Positions 41,307 to 50,227 of a stretch of DNA of 64,000 nt are shown here, piece after piece. The notes below the pieces were generated by a model. It was not told where the DNA came from, did no database searches, and worked only from the letters and a program-made list of their open reading frames with translations. Made by a program: the position numbers and the translations under genes. The stretch covers positions 18,930-82,929 of the forward strand of contig NZ_VOSL01000145.1 of the NCBI RefSeq assembly GCF_007997005.1, read 5' to 3'. Source of the stretch: Lujinxingia vulgaris. GTDB lineage: Bacteria; Myxococcota_A; Bradymonadia; Bradymonadales; Bradymonadaceae. Position 1 is the stretch's first letter; the number at the start of each line of letters is the position of its first letter.

Positions 41307-43226
41307 TCAGTCCGGCTCGGAGGGGGGAATCGGGACCATGTCCCACGCGCCGGCGGCGTCGCAGTCGGGGGCGTCCGCGCTGAGCAGGGGGGTGTAGACA
41401 CGATCGCCGCCGGGAGGGGCCTCGGTCCGGACCGGTGAGGTGCTGTTGGCGTGGAGGCAGCTGACGATGAGCGCATGGGAGGCATCTTCGCCGCTGGCCA
41501 GCGCGTAGATGCGCATCGGGCGGGGAGGAGGCGCACTCAGGTGTACCAGCAGCTCGTCTGTGACCTCGCCGCGCTCCACCCGAATGCTCGGGAGGCCCTC
41601 GGCGCGGAGGTGCGACTCGGTGCGCGCCCGATGACTCGTGAGCAGGTGGGCCAGCGCCTGCCAGGTGGCCGGACCGGGGTGGGCGCGGGTGAAGTGTTCA
41701 AAATCGAGGATCGTGCTCTGCCGGATGGCGTCGGCGCGACTCGGGTCGGTCTCGGCGAGGTCGTCGGCAAGGACCATGCGCGTGGAGGTAGCGCGCCAGG
41801 CCAGGTAGGGCTCGTCGGTGAGCTTGATGCCGCGCTGGCTCAGGCTCAGGAGGATCCCCTGGAGGCGGTCGTCGGGGCTCGGGGCGTGTTCATGCCAGCG
41901 CGCGGCGAGCTCAATGGCCATGGCCGCATCGGCGGGCTCTTCGATGCGCTCGAGAAGATCGAGCGCTACGTAAATCTCATCGTCAGGGTGGTCGCCGCTG
42001 CCGTAGTGAAGCGCGAAGAAGGCAGCGAGGGTGAAGGCTGCCACGAGCAGCGCAGCGCTGAGGTTGGTCAGGGCGGACGCGGGCGTGGGCGGCGAGAAGC
42101 TCTCTCGTCCTCTGAGCACCACGAAGCCCAGCGCAAGTCCGGCGAAGAGGCCGCCGAAGTGCCCCCAGGCGTCGATGACCGGGATGAAGAGCGAGGCGGC
42201 GACGTTAAGCCCGAGGATGGTGGTCCACCAGCGACGGGTCTGACGGTAAGGCGGCGGGAGCTCCTTCTCGAAACGCAGATGCAGCGCGAGGTAGGCGCCA
42301 AGAAGCCCGAAAAGTGCCGTGGAGATCCCCACGGAGAAGAGCGCGTCGGAGCCGTAGAGTGAGGCCAGGGCGCCGGCCAGCGCGGTGGCGAGCGTGAGCA
42401 CGATGGTGGGCGCGATGCCCATCAGCCGCTCCAGGTAGGTTCCCAGAAAGAGCAGGCCCATCGCGTTGATGCCAAAGTGCACCAGGCCACCGTGGAGGAG
42501 GTTGGCGGTGAAGACGCGCCAGATCTGGCCGTGCTCCAGCACCATCACCCGGGAGTTGGCGCCGGCGTAGAGGTGTTCGAGCACGTCGAGCGAGGGCGTC
42601 AAAAAGCTCTGGGCGGCAAAGGCGATGGCCAGCACGATCAGAAATCGGGGCGTGAACCAGGGGCGCCCGCCGGTGATCTCCTGGCTGAGCTCGGCGAGCT
42701 GGCGCATGCGCACAAGCTGGGCGTTACCCTCGGGGCGGGCGCGCACTCGCTCGAGCATCTCCGCCCAGACCAGGCGCCAGGTCTCCGGGTGTGGAAAATC
42801 GGAGGCGGTGTAGACGTAGGTGCGCGCCAGGGTGTCGATGACCAGAGCGGGCTCGCGGCGCACCACGAGAGGGACGGCGGTGCGAAGATCGGAGTAGTTC
42901 AGGGTGTCGCTGCGGCGGGACGTGCGACTTCGGGGCAGCGTGAGGCTCTCGTCGCCAAAGCGGATCGTTTGTGCGCCGGAGGGCAGCCAGATCTTGCGGA
43001 TAGCGATGGCCAGCAACGCGACCGCCAGCGGCGCCAGAGACGCGATGGCGGGAAGATCGCCCCCCAGCCACGCCTCGGCCTCGCCGATCAGCAGCCAGAC
43101 GCCGAAGCAGAGGCCCCCGAGCAGCATGGCGAAGGAGCGCGTGATCAGCGCTGGCGAGACCATCGGGATGGTGGTCGGTGCGCGCTCGTCACGTTCGGGG
43201 GCGTCCGATGAGGGCTCATCGCTCAT
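41307..43226 (-). CDS. Rhomboid-family intramembrane serine protease
   Basis: A 639-residue membrane protein. After two N-terminal TM helices and a cytoplasmic domain, the rhomboid core shows NLLHGGLVHFGINAMGLLFLG (H..H...N of TM2), catalytic Ser302 in SVGISTALFGLLG and catalytic His356 in AWGHFGGLFAG. A large C-terminal domain (about 420-639) follows. Rhomboids cut TM segments of other membrane proteins. It overlaps the cytidylyltransferase gene by ATGA, so translation is coupled. The role in a headgroup cluster is unclear. Confidence 0.87.
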   Translation of the reverse strand: MSDEPSSDAPERDERAPTTIPMVSPALITRSFAMLLGGLCFGVWLLIGEAEAWLGGDLPAIASLAPLAVALLAIAIRKIWLPSGAQTIRFGDESLTLPRSRTSRRSDTLNYSDLRTAVPLVVRREPALVIDTLARTYVYTASDFPHPETWRLVWAEMLERVRARPEGNAQLVRMRQLAELSQEITGGRPWFTPRFLIVLAIAFAAQSFLTPSLDVLEHLYAGANSRVMVLEHGQIWRVFTANLLHGGLVHFGINAMGLLFLGTYLERLMGIAPTIVLTLATALAGALASLYGSDALFSVGISTALFGLLGAYLALHLRFEKELPPPYRQTRRWWTTILGLNVAASLFIPVIDAWGHFGGLFAGLALGFVVLRGRESFSPPTPASALTNLSAALLVAAFTLAAFFALHYGSGDHPDDEIYVALDLLERIEEPADAAMAIELAARWHEHAPSPDDRLQGILLSLSQRGIKLTDEPYLAWRATSTRMVLADDLAETDPSRADAIRQSTILDFEHFTRAHPGPATWQALAHLLTSHRARTESHLRAEGLPSIRVERGEVTDELLVHLSAPPPRPMRIYALASGEDASHALIVSCLHANSTSPVRTEAPPGGDRVYTPLLSADAPDCDAAGAWDMVPIPPSEPD

Positions 43227-43987
43227 GAGGATGTGGCCTCGCCACTCAGGCTGACCTCGACGGCGTGCAGATCTTCGACGGTGTCGATCTCGCGCCAGCC
43301 GCCCTCGATGGGGGCGGTGCCGATGGCCGTGCCGCGCTGGATCATGAACTCAAAAAGGTCGCAGAGGTACGCCTTCTGAAAGGTGCGGCCGTTCTGGAAG
43401 ATGTCGTCCGGGGCGTAGGTGTCGCGGGCGGCGGCGAAGGCCTCGCGAAGCGCTCTTGCGCCGCGCTCGCTGAAGTAGGCCAGGCCGATGAATTCGCCAA
43501 GCGCGCCCTCCGGGCCGACGTGCTTTCCGACGCGTTGCACATGTCCCTTTTCAACGCGCGTCAGCTCGGCCTGCTCGACCGGGTGGTCGGTGCGGCCCTC
43601 ATAGGAGGTGTGCCAGTGGCGGTCGACGACCAGCGCGATGTCGTGTTCGGTGTCCAAGGCGGCTTTTACAACCTCGGGGGTGAAGACGATGTCGGAGTAG
43701 GAGACGAGCATCGGCCCGGTTAACGCCTCATCGGCGCAGAAGAGGGACTGGAGGATGTTGTTGTCGGGCCAGCCCGGGTTGGCGTGGTAGGTGGCTCCTT
43801 CGACCACCAGGCGATCGGCCAGGTAGCCGCGGATGATGTGCAGATCGTCGACCCCGTGGGCGCGGTAGGCCTCAAGCTGGTGATCGAGGATGGAGCGGCC
43901 GCCGACGCGCACCATGCACTTGGGGCGCTCGTCGGTGTGGTGTTCCAGGCGGCTGCCGCGGCCGGCGGCGATGATGATAGCTTTCAT
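43223..43987 (-). CDS. Sugar/alcohol-phosphate cytidylyltransferase (NTP_transferase fold)
   Basis: A 254-residue nucleotidyltransferase. The Rossmann start IIIAAGRGSRLEHHTDERPKCMVRVGG carries the G-x-G-[ST]-R-L and P-K motifs of the family, and the Mg-binding Asp lies in SYSDIVF. Its pairing with a CDP-alcohol phosphatidyltransferase suggests it makes the CDP-activated alcohol (phosphocholine, inositol phosphate or similar), as IPCT/DIPPS and LicC-type enzymes do. It overlaps both neighbours by four bases. Confidence 0.85.
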   Translation of the reverse strand: MKAIIIAAGRGSRLEHHTDERPKCMVRVGGRSILDHQLEAYRAHGVDDLHIIRGYLADRLVVEGATYHANPGWPDNNILQSLFCADEALTGPMLVSYSDIVFTPEVVKAALDTEHDIALVVDRHWHTSYEGRTDHPVEQAELTRVEKGHVQRVGKHVGPEGALGEFIGLAYFSERGARALREAFAAARDTYAPDDIFQNGRTFQKAYLCDLFEFMIQRGTAIGTAPIEGGWREIDTVEDLHAVEVSLSGEATSS

Positions 43988-44745
43988 GATCGGTAGAACC
44001 CCGGGTGAGCGAGCTTGAGCAGGATCGCCAGCGTGGTGCGGGCCAGGTAGACCATGTACACGCCGAGATAAAGCACCAGAAAGACGATGGCCGCGTCAAA
44101 GGGGAGGACGAAGGCCGCCAGGGCCACCCACATGATCCAGGAGGGGTAGTGCACGAAGTAGCGTGCGACGGCCTCGGCCACCCAGACCCCTTTGCCGATG
44201 AGGGAGGCAGGCATGGCGCGCTTGCGGGCGGAGTCGCCCGGCTTGATCTCCTGGCCGGCGTATTCGGGGCGGCGCACGAAGTTGGTCAGCGAGGTGGCCG
44301 CGCCCACCAGGAAGACGCCGGCGGTGGCGACGATCAGCCAGTAGGGCTGGGCGTCGAGCATCCACAGGCGGATGCCCAGGGCGCCGGCCAGGGTCATGGC
44401 TTTGAGCTCGTCCATTAAAAAGTCCAGGTGGGAGCCCACCTCGGAGGTCATGGACTTGAGCCTGGCGAGCTGCCCGTCGGCGCAGTCAAAGAGGTAGGAG
44501 AGCTGCACGAGCAGCGCGCCCACCAGAAATCCCCAGGCGCCGGGCAGGGCGATGAACGCCGCGGCAGCCACAAAAAAGACCGCCACGCCCAGAAAGGTCA
44601 CCTGGTTGGGGGTGAGCGGCGTGGGGCGCAGCAGGGCCACTAAGATGGCGGCGATGGGGCGCGCGACGTAGGTGTTCCAGGCGATGTCCTCTTTCTTTTT
44701 GGAGGCCTGGTAGACGTCGCGGATCGACTGAATCAAGGAGGTCAT
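43984..44745 (-). CDS. CDP-alcohol phosphatidyltransferase
   Basis: A 253-residue integral membrane enzyme with six or so TM helices. The class signature D-x-x-D-G-x-x-A-R...G-x-x-x-D-x-x-x-D is complete in CADGQLARLKSMTSEVGSHLDFLMDE (two pieces of one motif, residues about 87-112). It joins a CDP-alcohol to an acceptor such as diacylglycerol or an alcohol phosphate, making a phospholipid headgroup. The neighbour cytidylyltransferase, coupled by ATGA, probably supplies its substrate. Confidence 0.9.
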   Translation of the reverse strand: MTSLIQSIRDVYQASKKKEDIAWNTYVARPIAAILVALLRPTPLTPNQVTFLGVAVFFVAAAAFIALPGAWGFLVGALLVQLSYLFDCADGQLARLKSMTSEVGSHLDFLMDELKAMTLAGALGIRLWMLDAQPYWLIVATAGVFLVGAATSLTNFVRRPEYAGQEIKPGDSARKRAMPASLIGKGVWVAEAVARYFVHYPSWIMWVALAAFVLPFDAAIVFLVLYLGVYMVYLARTTLAILLKLAHPGFYRS

Positions 44746-44749
44746 CGGA

Positions 44750-45334
44750 TCAGGAGGTCCAGGATGTCATGGTCTCTTCGACCAATGAGAGTTCGGTGCC
44801 GTTCCAACGCCACAGGTGCTGGGCGCCGCGTCCGGCACCGTCGGCCAGAGCGAAACCCTCTTCGTGCAGCCAGTATTCGGTGCCGGGCTCAAGCGCCGAG
44901 ACATCCCAGTTCTCGGGGATGTTGCGGTGCCACACGCTCCAGAACTGGTAGTGATGGATGTAGGTTTCATCGTCTTCAAAGACGGGATCTTCGATGGCCT
45001 CGCGCCATTCTTCTTTAAGGACGCAGGTGGCCTGGGGGGTGGAGAGGTCCATCAGCTCGGTGGCGGCGCAGTAGCCGGCCTCGTCGGTCACGAAGACAAA
45101 GACGCGCTCGGGCAGCGGGTGCTCGGCGAGTTGGGGGTAGAGCTCCTCGGAGGCGGTTTTTTCGAGAAAGTCGAAGAATTGCAGGAGCACGCCGCCGGTG
45201 ACGCGGCGCTGGGCGTTCTGGCGCGGGTCGAGCGCGTCTTTGTCGGGAAGCGGCGCGGGGCGCTGCGCGGCGATGAAACGGTCGAGGGCTTCGCGCCAGG
45301 TGCGGGCGTCTTCGCGAAGGGGGGAGTCGGACAT
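44750..45334 (-). CDS. Hypothetical soluble protein (194 aa)
   Basis: A 194-residue soluble protein of unknown family, with Trp-rich acidic stretches (HHYQFWSVWHRNIPENWDVS) and a C-terminal WRWNGTELSLVEE. No signal peptide or TM helix is visible. ATG 45332-45334. It ends 4 bp before the CDP-alcohol phosphatidyltransferase gene, so it is the first gene of that operon. Confidence 0.7.
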   Translation of the reverse strand: MSDSPLREDARTWREALDRFIAAQRPAPLPDKDALDPRQNAQRRVTGGVLLQFFDFLEKTASEELYPQLAEHPLPERVFVFVTDEAGYCAATELMDLSTPQATCVLKEEWREAIEDPVFEDDETYIHHYQFWSVWHRNIPENWDVSALEPGTEYWLHEEGFALADGAGRGAQHLWRWNGTELSLVEETMTSWTS

Positions 45335-45473
45335 GGGGCCTTCTCGTGCAGCAAGAGGGGTTGGGGTCAGGCCGCGTGGCTTCGCAAGAGTGAAGGGGCG
45401 CGGCGCTCCCTGTGGTTTATGGTGGGTTGGTGACGGGGCGTCAAGGATAGGGCACGCACCGAGCTCAGCGCCC

Positions 45474-45814
45474 GAGTGGTCGATCTGGGTGTCGAGAACG
45501 GTAGGTAAGGAGGCCGAGTAGGCGTTCTGGGTTGACCAGAAGAGGAGGTAAGGAGGCCGAGTAGGCGTTCTGGGTCGACCAGAAGAGGAGGTAAGGGGTC
45601 TGAGTGGTCGATCTGGGTGTCGAGATCGGGAGGTAAGGAGGCCTGAGTGGTCGATCTGGGTGTCGAGACCGGGAGGTAAGGGGTCTGAGTAGGCGTTCTG
45701 GGTCGACCAGAAGAGGAGGTAAGGGGGCTGAGTGGTCGATCTGGGTCGACCAGAAGAGGAGGTAAGGGGGCTGAGTGGTCGATCTGGGTGTCGAGAAGGG
45801 GAGGTAAGAAGGCC
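45474..45814. repeat. Eight-copy mosaic tandem repeat (42-43 bp units)
   Basis: Eight direct repeats begin at 45474, 45516, 45559, 45602, 45645, 45687, 45730 and 45773. All share the block AGGTAAGG near their right end. Type a left halves (units 1, 4, 5, 8) read TGGTCGATCTGGGTGTCGAGA; type b (units 2, 3, 6) read TAGGCGTTCTGGGTCGACCA; unit 7 joins an a left half to a b right half. Type b contains a short hairpin TCTGG-GTCGA-CCAGA. There are no spacers as in CRISPR and no obvious gene. It fills the space between two minus-strand genes and lies just 3' of the histidine kinase. Confidence 0.95.
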
Positions 45815-45846
45815 GAGGGCAGGCGGTTCGGCGCATCGCGTACGTC

Positions 45847-47592
45847 TTAGTGCGACGCACCTGTCGGGGGGGCCGGCAGCGTAAACCAGAAGATCGAACC
45901 GTGGGGCGAATTCGGCTCATAGCCCACCTCGCCGCCCTGGGCGCTGACGAGGTGTTTGACGATGGAGAGCCCAAGGCCGGTGCCGCCCATATGCGCGGCG
46001 CGTCCTTTGTCGACGCGGTAGAAGCGCTCGAAGAGGCGGTGATGGTGGCGGGGCTCGATGCCCGGGCCCCGGTCGATGACCTCAAAGCGGATCATGGTCG
46101 CGTCGGGCTCTCGGGAGGCGCGCACGATGATGGGGCCGGGCTCGGGGAGGTACTTGAGGGCGTTGTCGAGGAGATTGATCAGGATCTGGTCCAGGGCGCG
46201 GGGGTCGGCCAGGACCTCCAGATCGTCGGACATCTGCACCGAGATCGCGGCGTCTTCGGGGGCGTGGAGCGCCTCGATGGCGTCGCGGGCGGCCCCGGGG
46301 GCGGAGAGTTGCCGGGGGGCGAGCTGGGCCTGATCGGCCTCCAGGCGCGCGATGTCGAGCAGGTCGGCGATCAGGTGAGTGAGGCGCTCAGCGTTGCGGT
46401 GAATGCCCCGGGTGAAGTTCTGGGCGGCTTGTGGGTCGTCGAGCGCGCCGCTGAGCAGGGTCTCGCTGTGGGCCTGGATCACGGCGACCGGGGTGCGCAG
46501 CTCGTGGGAGACGTTGGCGACGAAGTCGCGGCGAACGGTCTCCAGGCGGCGAAGTTCGGTGATGTCGTGGAGCACCAGAATGAGCCCGGGGCCGTGTTTG
46601 GGCCAGGCGGCGCGCGCCAGAATGGTGCGGGGCAGGGGGGCGGTGAGCTGAAACTCGGCGGAGGCGCCGCGGGCGCTGCGCGCGCCGCCTAAGAGCTGCT
46701 CCAGGGGTGCGGCCGGCAGCAGGTCGGCCAGGTCACGGCCGCGCGGGTCACCTTCAAGCCCCAGAAGGGCGCGGGCGGCGCGGTTGACCAGGGTCAGCGT
46801 GAGGTGGGCGTCGGTTGCCACGACGCCTTCGGCCATGCCGTCGAGTACCGCGCCGAAACGGTCGCGCTCCTGTGCGAGTGAGCCCACGCTGCGCTCCAGC
46901 GCCTCGGTGAGCTGGCGGACCGAACGTGAGCTTGGGGTCTGACGTCCTCCCGGAAGGTCGCCTGGCGAGGGGGGGGCGTCGGGGAGCTCGGTGGCCTCGC
47001 GGGCGTGGACCAGCAGGTTTTGCAGCGTCGACGACATCAGGCGAGTGGCGATGCCGCTCAAGAAGATCGCGATGGCCAGGGCGATGAGCGCCCCCAGCAG
47101 CGCCAGGGTGCGAAGGCGGTCCAGAACCTGATCGACCTCCGAGAGCGGTACCGAGAGGCGCACCACATCCGCCATCTCGGCGGCGGTGGAAGGGACGGCG
47201 ACGTAGAGAAGATCGGCGTCGATGGAGCTGCTGTGACGCATGGCCAGGCCCACCTCACCCTTGAGCGCGGCGAGGACTTCGGGGCGATCGCCGTGGTCGT
47301 CGAGCGCTTCGGGGGTGTCGACGTGGGAGTCGGCGACCACCTCACCATCGGCGGCGATCAACGTGATGCGGGTCTGCGAGGCCTCGCTCAGTCGTAGGAC
47401 CTGGGCGTGGATATCGGCGCTTGTGGCGAGGGAGGCGTCGACCAGCCGGGCGCGCTGGAGAAGATCCGACTCGATGCGGCTCTGCGTCCAGCTGCGCAGC
47501 GTGTGGTGGGCGGCCAGGGTGGCGATCAGCACAAAGAGCCCGATCAGGGCGATGGCGATCGCGAAGATTTTGCTGCGGAAGGAGAGAAACAC
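45847..47592 (-). CDS. PhoR-like sensor histidine kinase
   Basis: A 581-residue membrane histidine kinase. TM helices near 10-30 and 162-185 flank a periplasmic sensor, then a HAMP-like linker, a PAS domain (about 245-345), HisKA with phospho-His363 (NVSHELRTPVAVIQAH) and HATPase_c with N-box NLLDNALKY and G-box GTGLGLSIVKHLV. The order and the neighbouring OmpR-type regulator match PhoR/PhoB (phosphate control) but the signal is not known. The ATG is at 47590-47592. Confidence 0.9.
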   Translation of the reverse strand: MFLSFRSKIFAIAIALIGLFVLIATLAAHHTLRSWTQSRIESDLLQRARLVDASLATSADIHAQVLRLSEASQTRITLIAADGEVVADSHVDTPEALDDHGDRPEVLAALKGEVGLAMRHSSSIDADLLYVAVPSTAAEMADVVRLSVPLSEVDQVLDRLRTLALLGALIALAIAIFLSGIATRLMSSTLQNLLVHAREATELPDAPPSPGDLPGGRQTPSSRSVRQLTEALERSVGSLAQERDRFGAVLDGMAEGVVATDAHLTLTLVNRAARALLGLEGDPRGRDLADLLPAAPLEQLLGGARSARGASAEFQLTAPLPRTILARAAWPKHGPGLILVLHDITELRRLETVRRDFVANVSHELRTPVAVIQAHSETLLSGALDDPQAAQNFTRGIHRNAERLTHLIADLLDIARLEADQAQLAPRQLSAPGAARDAIEALHAPEDAAISVQMSDDLEVLADPRALDQILINLLDNALKYLPEPGPIIVRASREPDATMIRFEVIDRGPGIEPRHHHRLFERFYRVDKGRAAHMGGTGLGLSIVKHLVSAQGGEVGYEPNSPHGSIFWFTLPAPPTGASH

Positions 47593-47622
47593 CTGGTGCC
47601 TTCGAGGCCCGGCGCGTGCGCC

Positions 47623-48327
47623 TCAGAGTTCCGGGGGCGTGGCGCAGAAGCGGTAGCCGATGCCGCGCAAGGTCTCAATGTAGGGGCCGCAGGGGCCGAG
47701 CTTCTCGCGCAGGCGTTTGATGTGGGTGTCGACGGTACGGGTCATCACGTCGGCCTGTATATCCCAGACATCGCTTAAGAGCACCTCGCGTGACTGCGCG
47801 CGGCCGCGTCGAGAGAAGAGTGTCTCAAGGAGGCGAAACTCCAGGGCGGTCAGGGCGATGGGCTCCTCATCGACCCAGACCCGCACCGCCGGGAAGTCCA
47901 CGCGAAGCCGGCCGAAGTGGACCTGGCCGGGAGCGGGGTTCTCGTCGGGCCCCTCGCTGCGGCGCAGCACCGCGCGCACCCGCAACATCAGCTCGCGCAC
48001 GTTGAAGGGCTTGACGACGTAATCATCAGCGCCGGCCTCAAAGCCCTCGACGCGCTCGTGGTCCTCGCCACGGGCCGTCAGCATCAGAATGGGGATGTGG
48101 CGTGTGCTCTGGTCGGCGCGCACCCGACGGCAGACTTCATAGCCGGAGAGATCGGGGAGCATCAGATCGAGCACGATCAGGTCGGGCAGCGGCTGCTCTT
48201 TGAGGCGCGCCAGCGCCTGCTGACCGCTGAGCGCAGCGTCGGCCTCAAAGCCCTCGCGGCGGAGGTTGTAGTCGAGGTTTTCGACCAGATCGGGTTCGTC
48301 TTCGACGATGAGAATGAGCTTCGACAT
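47623..48327 (-). CDS. PhoB/OmpR-type response regulator
   Basis: A 234-residue regulator. Receiver domain with acidic pocket VEDEPD, phospho-Asp54 (VLDLMLPD), Thr/Ser and Lys of VVKPF; then a trans_reg_C winged helix (LTALEFRLLETLFSRRG, SREVLLSDVWD, TRTVDTHIKRLREKLG). ATG 48325-48327 follows AGAAGTGA. It lies 30 bp upstream of the histidine kinase gene and forms an operon with it. The leader region (48328-48400) shows no clear Pho box. Confidence 0.93.
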   Translation of the reverse strand: MSKLILIVEDEPDLVENLDYNLRREGFEADAALSGQQALARLKEQPLPDLIVLDLMLPDLSGYEVCRRVRADQSTRHIPILMLTARGEDHERVEGFEAGADDYVVKPFNVRELMLRVRAVLRRSEGPDENPAPGQVHFGRLRVDFPAVRVWVDEEPIALTALEFRLLETLFSRRGRAQSREVLLSDVWDIQADVMTRTVDTHIKRLREKLGPCGPYIETLRGIGYRFCATPPEL

Positions 48328-48400
48328 CACGTTCACTTCTCTATCAGAGGTGGATGGAACCCCCCGTGACAACCACGCAACATTCCAGGGTGTATTCCCC

Positions 48401-49834
48401 TTACGATGGGTTGGAGGGGATTCGCCGGTGGGCCTGCGCGACGGCCTCGTCGCGGCGGTCGCGGAGCGCGGTGCTCAGGCCGACTTTGTAGATATGCGGA
48501 TTTTTGAAGCGCCGATGCTCGGCGGGCAGGGCCGCGAGCTGCTCGCGGGCGTAGGTGCTCGCCGCAAAGGCCGAGGGAAGCTCAGCGATGCGCCGACCTT
48601 CTCGCATGACGGGCTTAAGAAGCGGGGTCTGCTCAAGGTGGCCGACCTGCGTCTCTTTATGAGGCTCGTGCGGATGATGAATGCGATCGATGTGCGTCTG
48701 CTCATCGAGGGCGACGGCGTCGGCGTAGAGCTGACCCTGGGCGTCGCGGATGCGAAAGACCTGCTTGTCGCCGGGGAAGGTCATCTTGCGCAGACTGTCG
48801 GAGAGCTTGATGCGAGGCGTCCCGTTGAGGGTGGCCAGCTTGTAGACGCCGCCGAGCGCCGGATCGTCGTGGGCGGTCACAAGCTGGGTGCCCACGCCGA
48901 AGATGTCGATCGGGGCGTCCTGATCGATGAGCAGGCTGCGGATGACGTGCTCGTCGAGGTTGTTGGATGCAGCGATCTTGACCTCCGGGAAGCCGGCTTC
49001 ATCAAGCATGGCGCGGGCGTGGCGCGCCAGGTAGGCCAGGTCGCCGCTGTCCAGGCGGATCGCGCGCAGGGACTGGCCACGATCGCGCAGCTCGCCGGCG
49101 ATGGTGATGGCGTTAGGCACGCCGCTCTTAAGGGTGTCGTAGGTGTCGACGAGCAGCACGCTGGCATCGCCGTACTGGCGCGCGAAGGCGCGGAAGGCGT
49201 CGATCTCGCGCTCAAAGCTCTGGATCCAGGCGTGGGCCTGGGTGCCCGAGAGGGGGATGTCGTAGTGCATGCCGGCGAGCACGTTGGAGGTGGCGTCGAA
49301 GCCGCCGACCACCGCGGCGCGGGAGGCGTGCAGACCGCCGAAGCTGTGGGCGCGGCGCAGTCCGAAGTCGACCAGGGTGCGATCGCCAGCGACCTGGCGC
49401 ATGCGCGCGGCTTTGGTCGCGATCAGCGACTGGAAGTTGAGCAGGTTCAAGAGTAACGTCTCCACGAGCTGCGCCTCCAGCAGCGTGCCGCGCACCTGCA
49501 GCGCTGGCGCGTAAGGGAAGATCAGCTCGCCCTCCGCCGGCGCGCGGACTTCGGCTTCAAAACGAAAGGTCTTAAGACGCTCAAGAAACCCGTCTTCGAA
49601 GCCCTGCTCGCGCAGAAACGCGATGGCGTCGTTGCCGAAGCGGAAGTCTTCAAGGATCTCGACCAGCGTGGCCAGCCCGCAGAAGACAACGTAGCCGCCA
49701 CCGAAGGGCGGCGTGCGGTAGAAGTAGTCGAAGGTGGCGCGCTGCTCGGACTTGCCCTCCTTAAAGTAGCCCTGAGCCATGGTCAGCTCGTAGAGATCGG
49801 TGTAGAGCGCGATGGGTTCGAGCCGGGTCGTCAT
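48401..49834 (-). CDS. pncB: Nicotinate phosphoribosyltransferase
   Basis: A 477-residue NAPRTase of the Preiss-Handler NAD salvage pathway, making nicotinate mononucleotide. The N-terminus ALYTDLYELTMAQGYF, the active-site VDFGLRRAHSFGGLHASRAA and GTQAHAWIQSFERE, and VDTYDTLKSGVPNAI are hallmarks. ATG 49832-49834 has GGAGG 6 nt upstream. The 393-bp region to the next gene (49835-50227) holds no clear feature; three GATC sites cluster at 50054-50080. Confidence 0.94.
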   Translation of the reverse strand: MTTRLEPIALYTDLYELTMAQGYFKEGKSEQRATFDYFYRTPPFGGGYVVFCGLATLVEILEDFRFGNDAIAFLREQGFEDGFLERLKTFRFEAEVRAPAEGELIFPYAPALQVRGTLLEAQLVETLLLNLLNFQSLIATKAARMRQVAGDRTLVDFGLRRAHSFGGLHASRAAVVGGFDATSNVLAGMHYDIPLSGTQAHAWIQSFEREIDAFRAFARQYGDASVLLVDTYDTLKSGVPNAITIAGELRDRGQSLRAIRLDSGDLAYLARHARAMLDEAGFPEVKIAASNNLDEHVIRSLLIDQDAPIDIFGVGTQLVTAHDDPALGGVYKLATLNGTPRIKLSDSLRKMTFPGDKQVFRIRDAQGQLYADAVALDEQTHIDRIHHPHEPHKETQVGHLEQTPLLKPVMREGRRIAELPSAFAASTYAREQLAALPAEHRRFKNPHIYKVGLSTALRDRRDEAVAQAHRRIPSNPS

Positions 49835-50227
49835 GAGGCACCTCCAATAAAAGCGGTCCAGGGGCGCGGGGGTTGCGCCGAAGCGTTCCAATGTTGGCGG
49901 GAGGTTAAGCGCGCCTCGGCAGGCGGACAAGATCGCCGGAAGGCGGCAGGCGTTGAGATGTGACCCGCGAGCGGTTATGCAGGTGACGTCTCGGCGGGCA
50001 GGCTGGCGTGTGTGGGAACGCACGAGGTGTTGGCGCCGGTCGGCCGAGACGAGGATCGCCAGGTCCGATCGATGACGATCGCCGCGCCGTCCGAGATTCT
50101 GCGATGCGTTGCCGGAGCATGATTCGGGGCGTATCCATGCAACGCCCGATGTGATTGAGGGCGAGCAACATCAACGAAAGATAGGAAAGCCTCGCTGCCG
50201 GAGCAGGGAGGCGACCGGGATGGTTCC

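Noticed and set aside
40906..41397. 163-residue plus-strand ORF between the Tad-like operon and the rhomboid gene
   Set aside because: No SD, overlaps two minus-strand genes and has no recognisable composition or fold.
45474..45814. CRISPR array
   Set aside because: The units abut with no unique spacers and no cas genes are present.
45465..46085. 206-residue minus-strand ORF across the tandem repeats
   Set aside because: The repeat unit is 42-43 bp, not a multiple of three, and the frame is out of step with the histidine kinase it overlaps; the Pro/Leu/Ser-rich translation is a by-product of the repeats.
48328..48400. Pho box upstream of the PhoB-like gene
   Set aside because: TTGTCA-like fragments occur but no pair of CTGTCAT-type repeats with the right spacing is seen.
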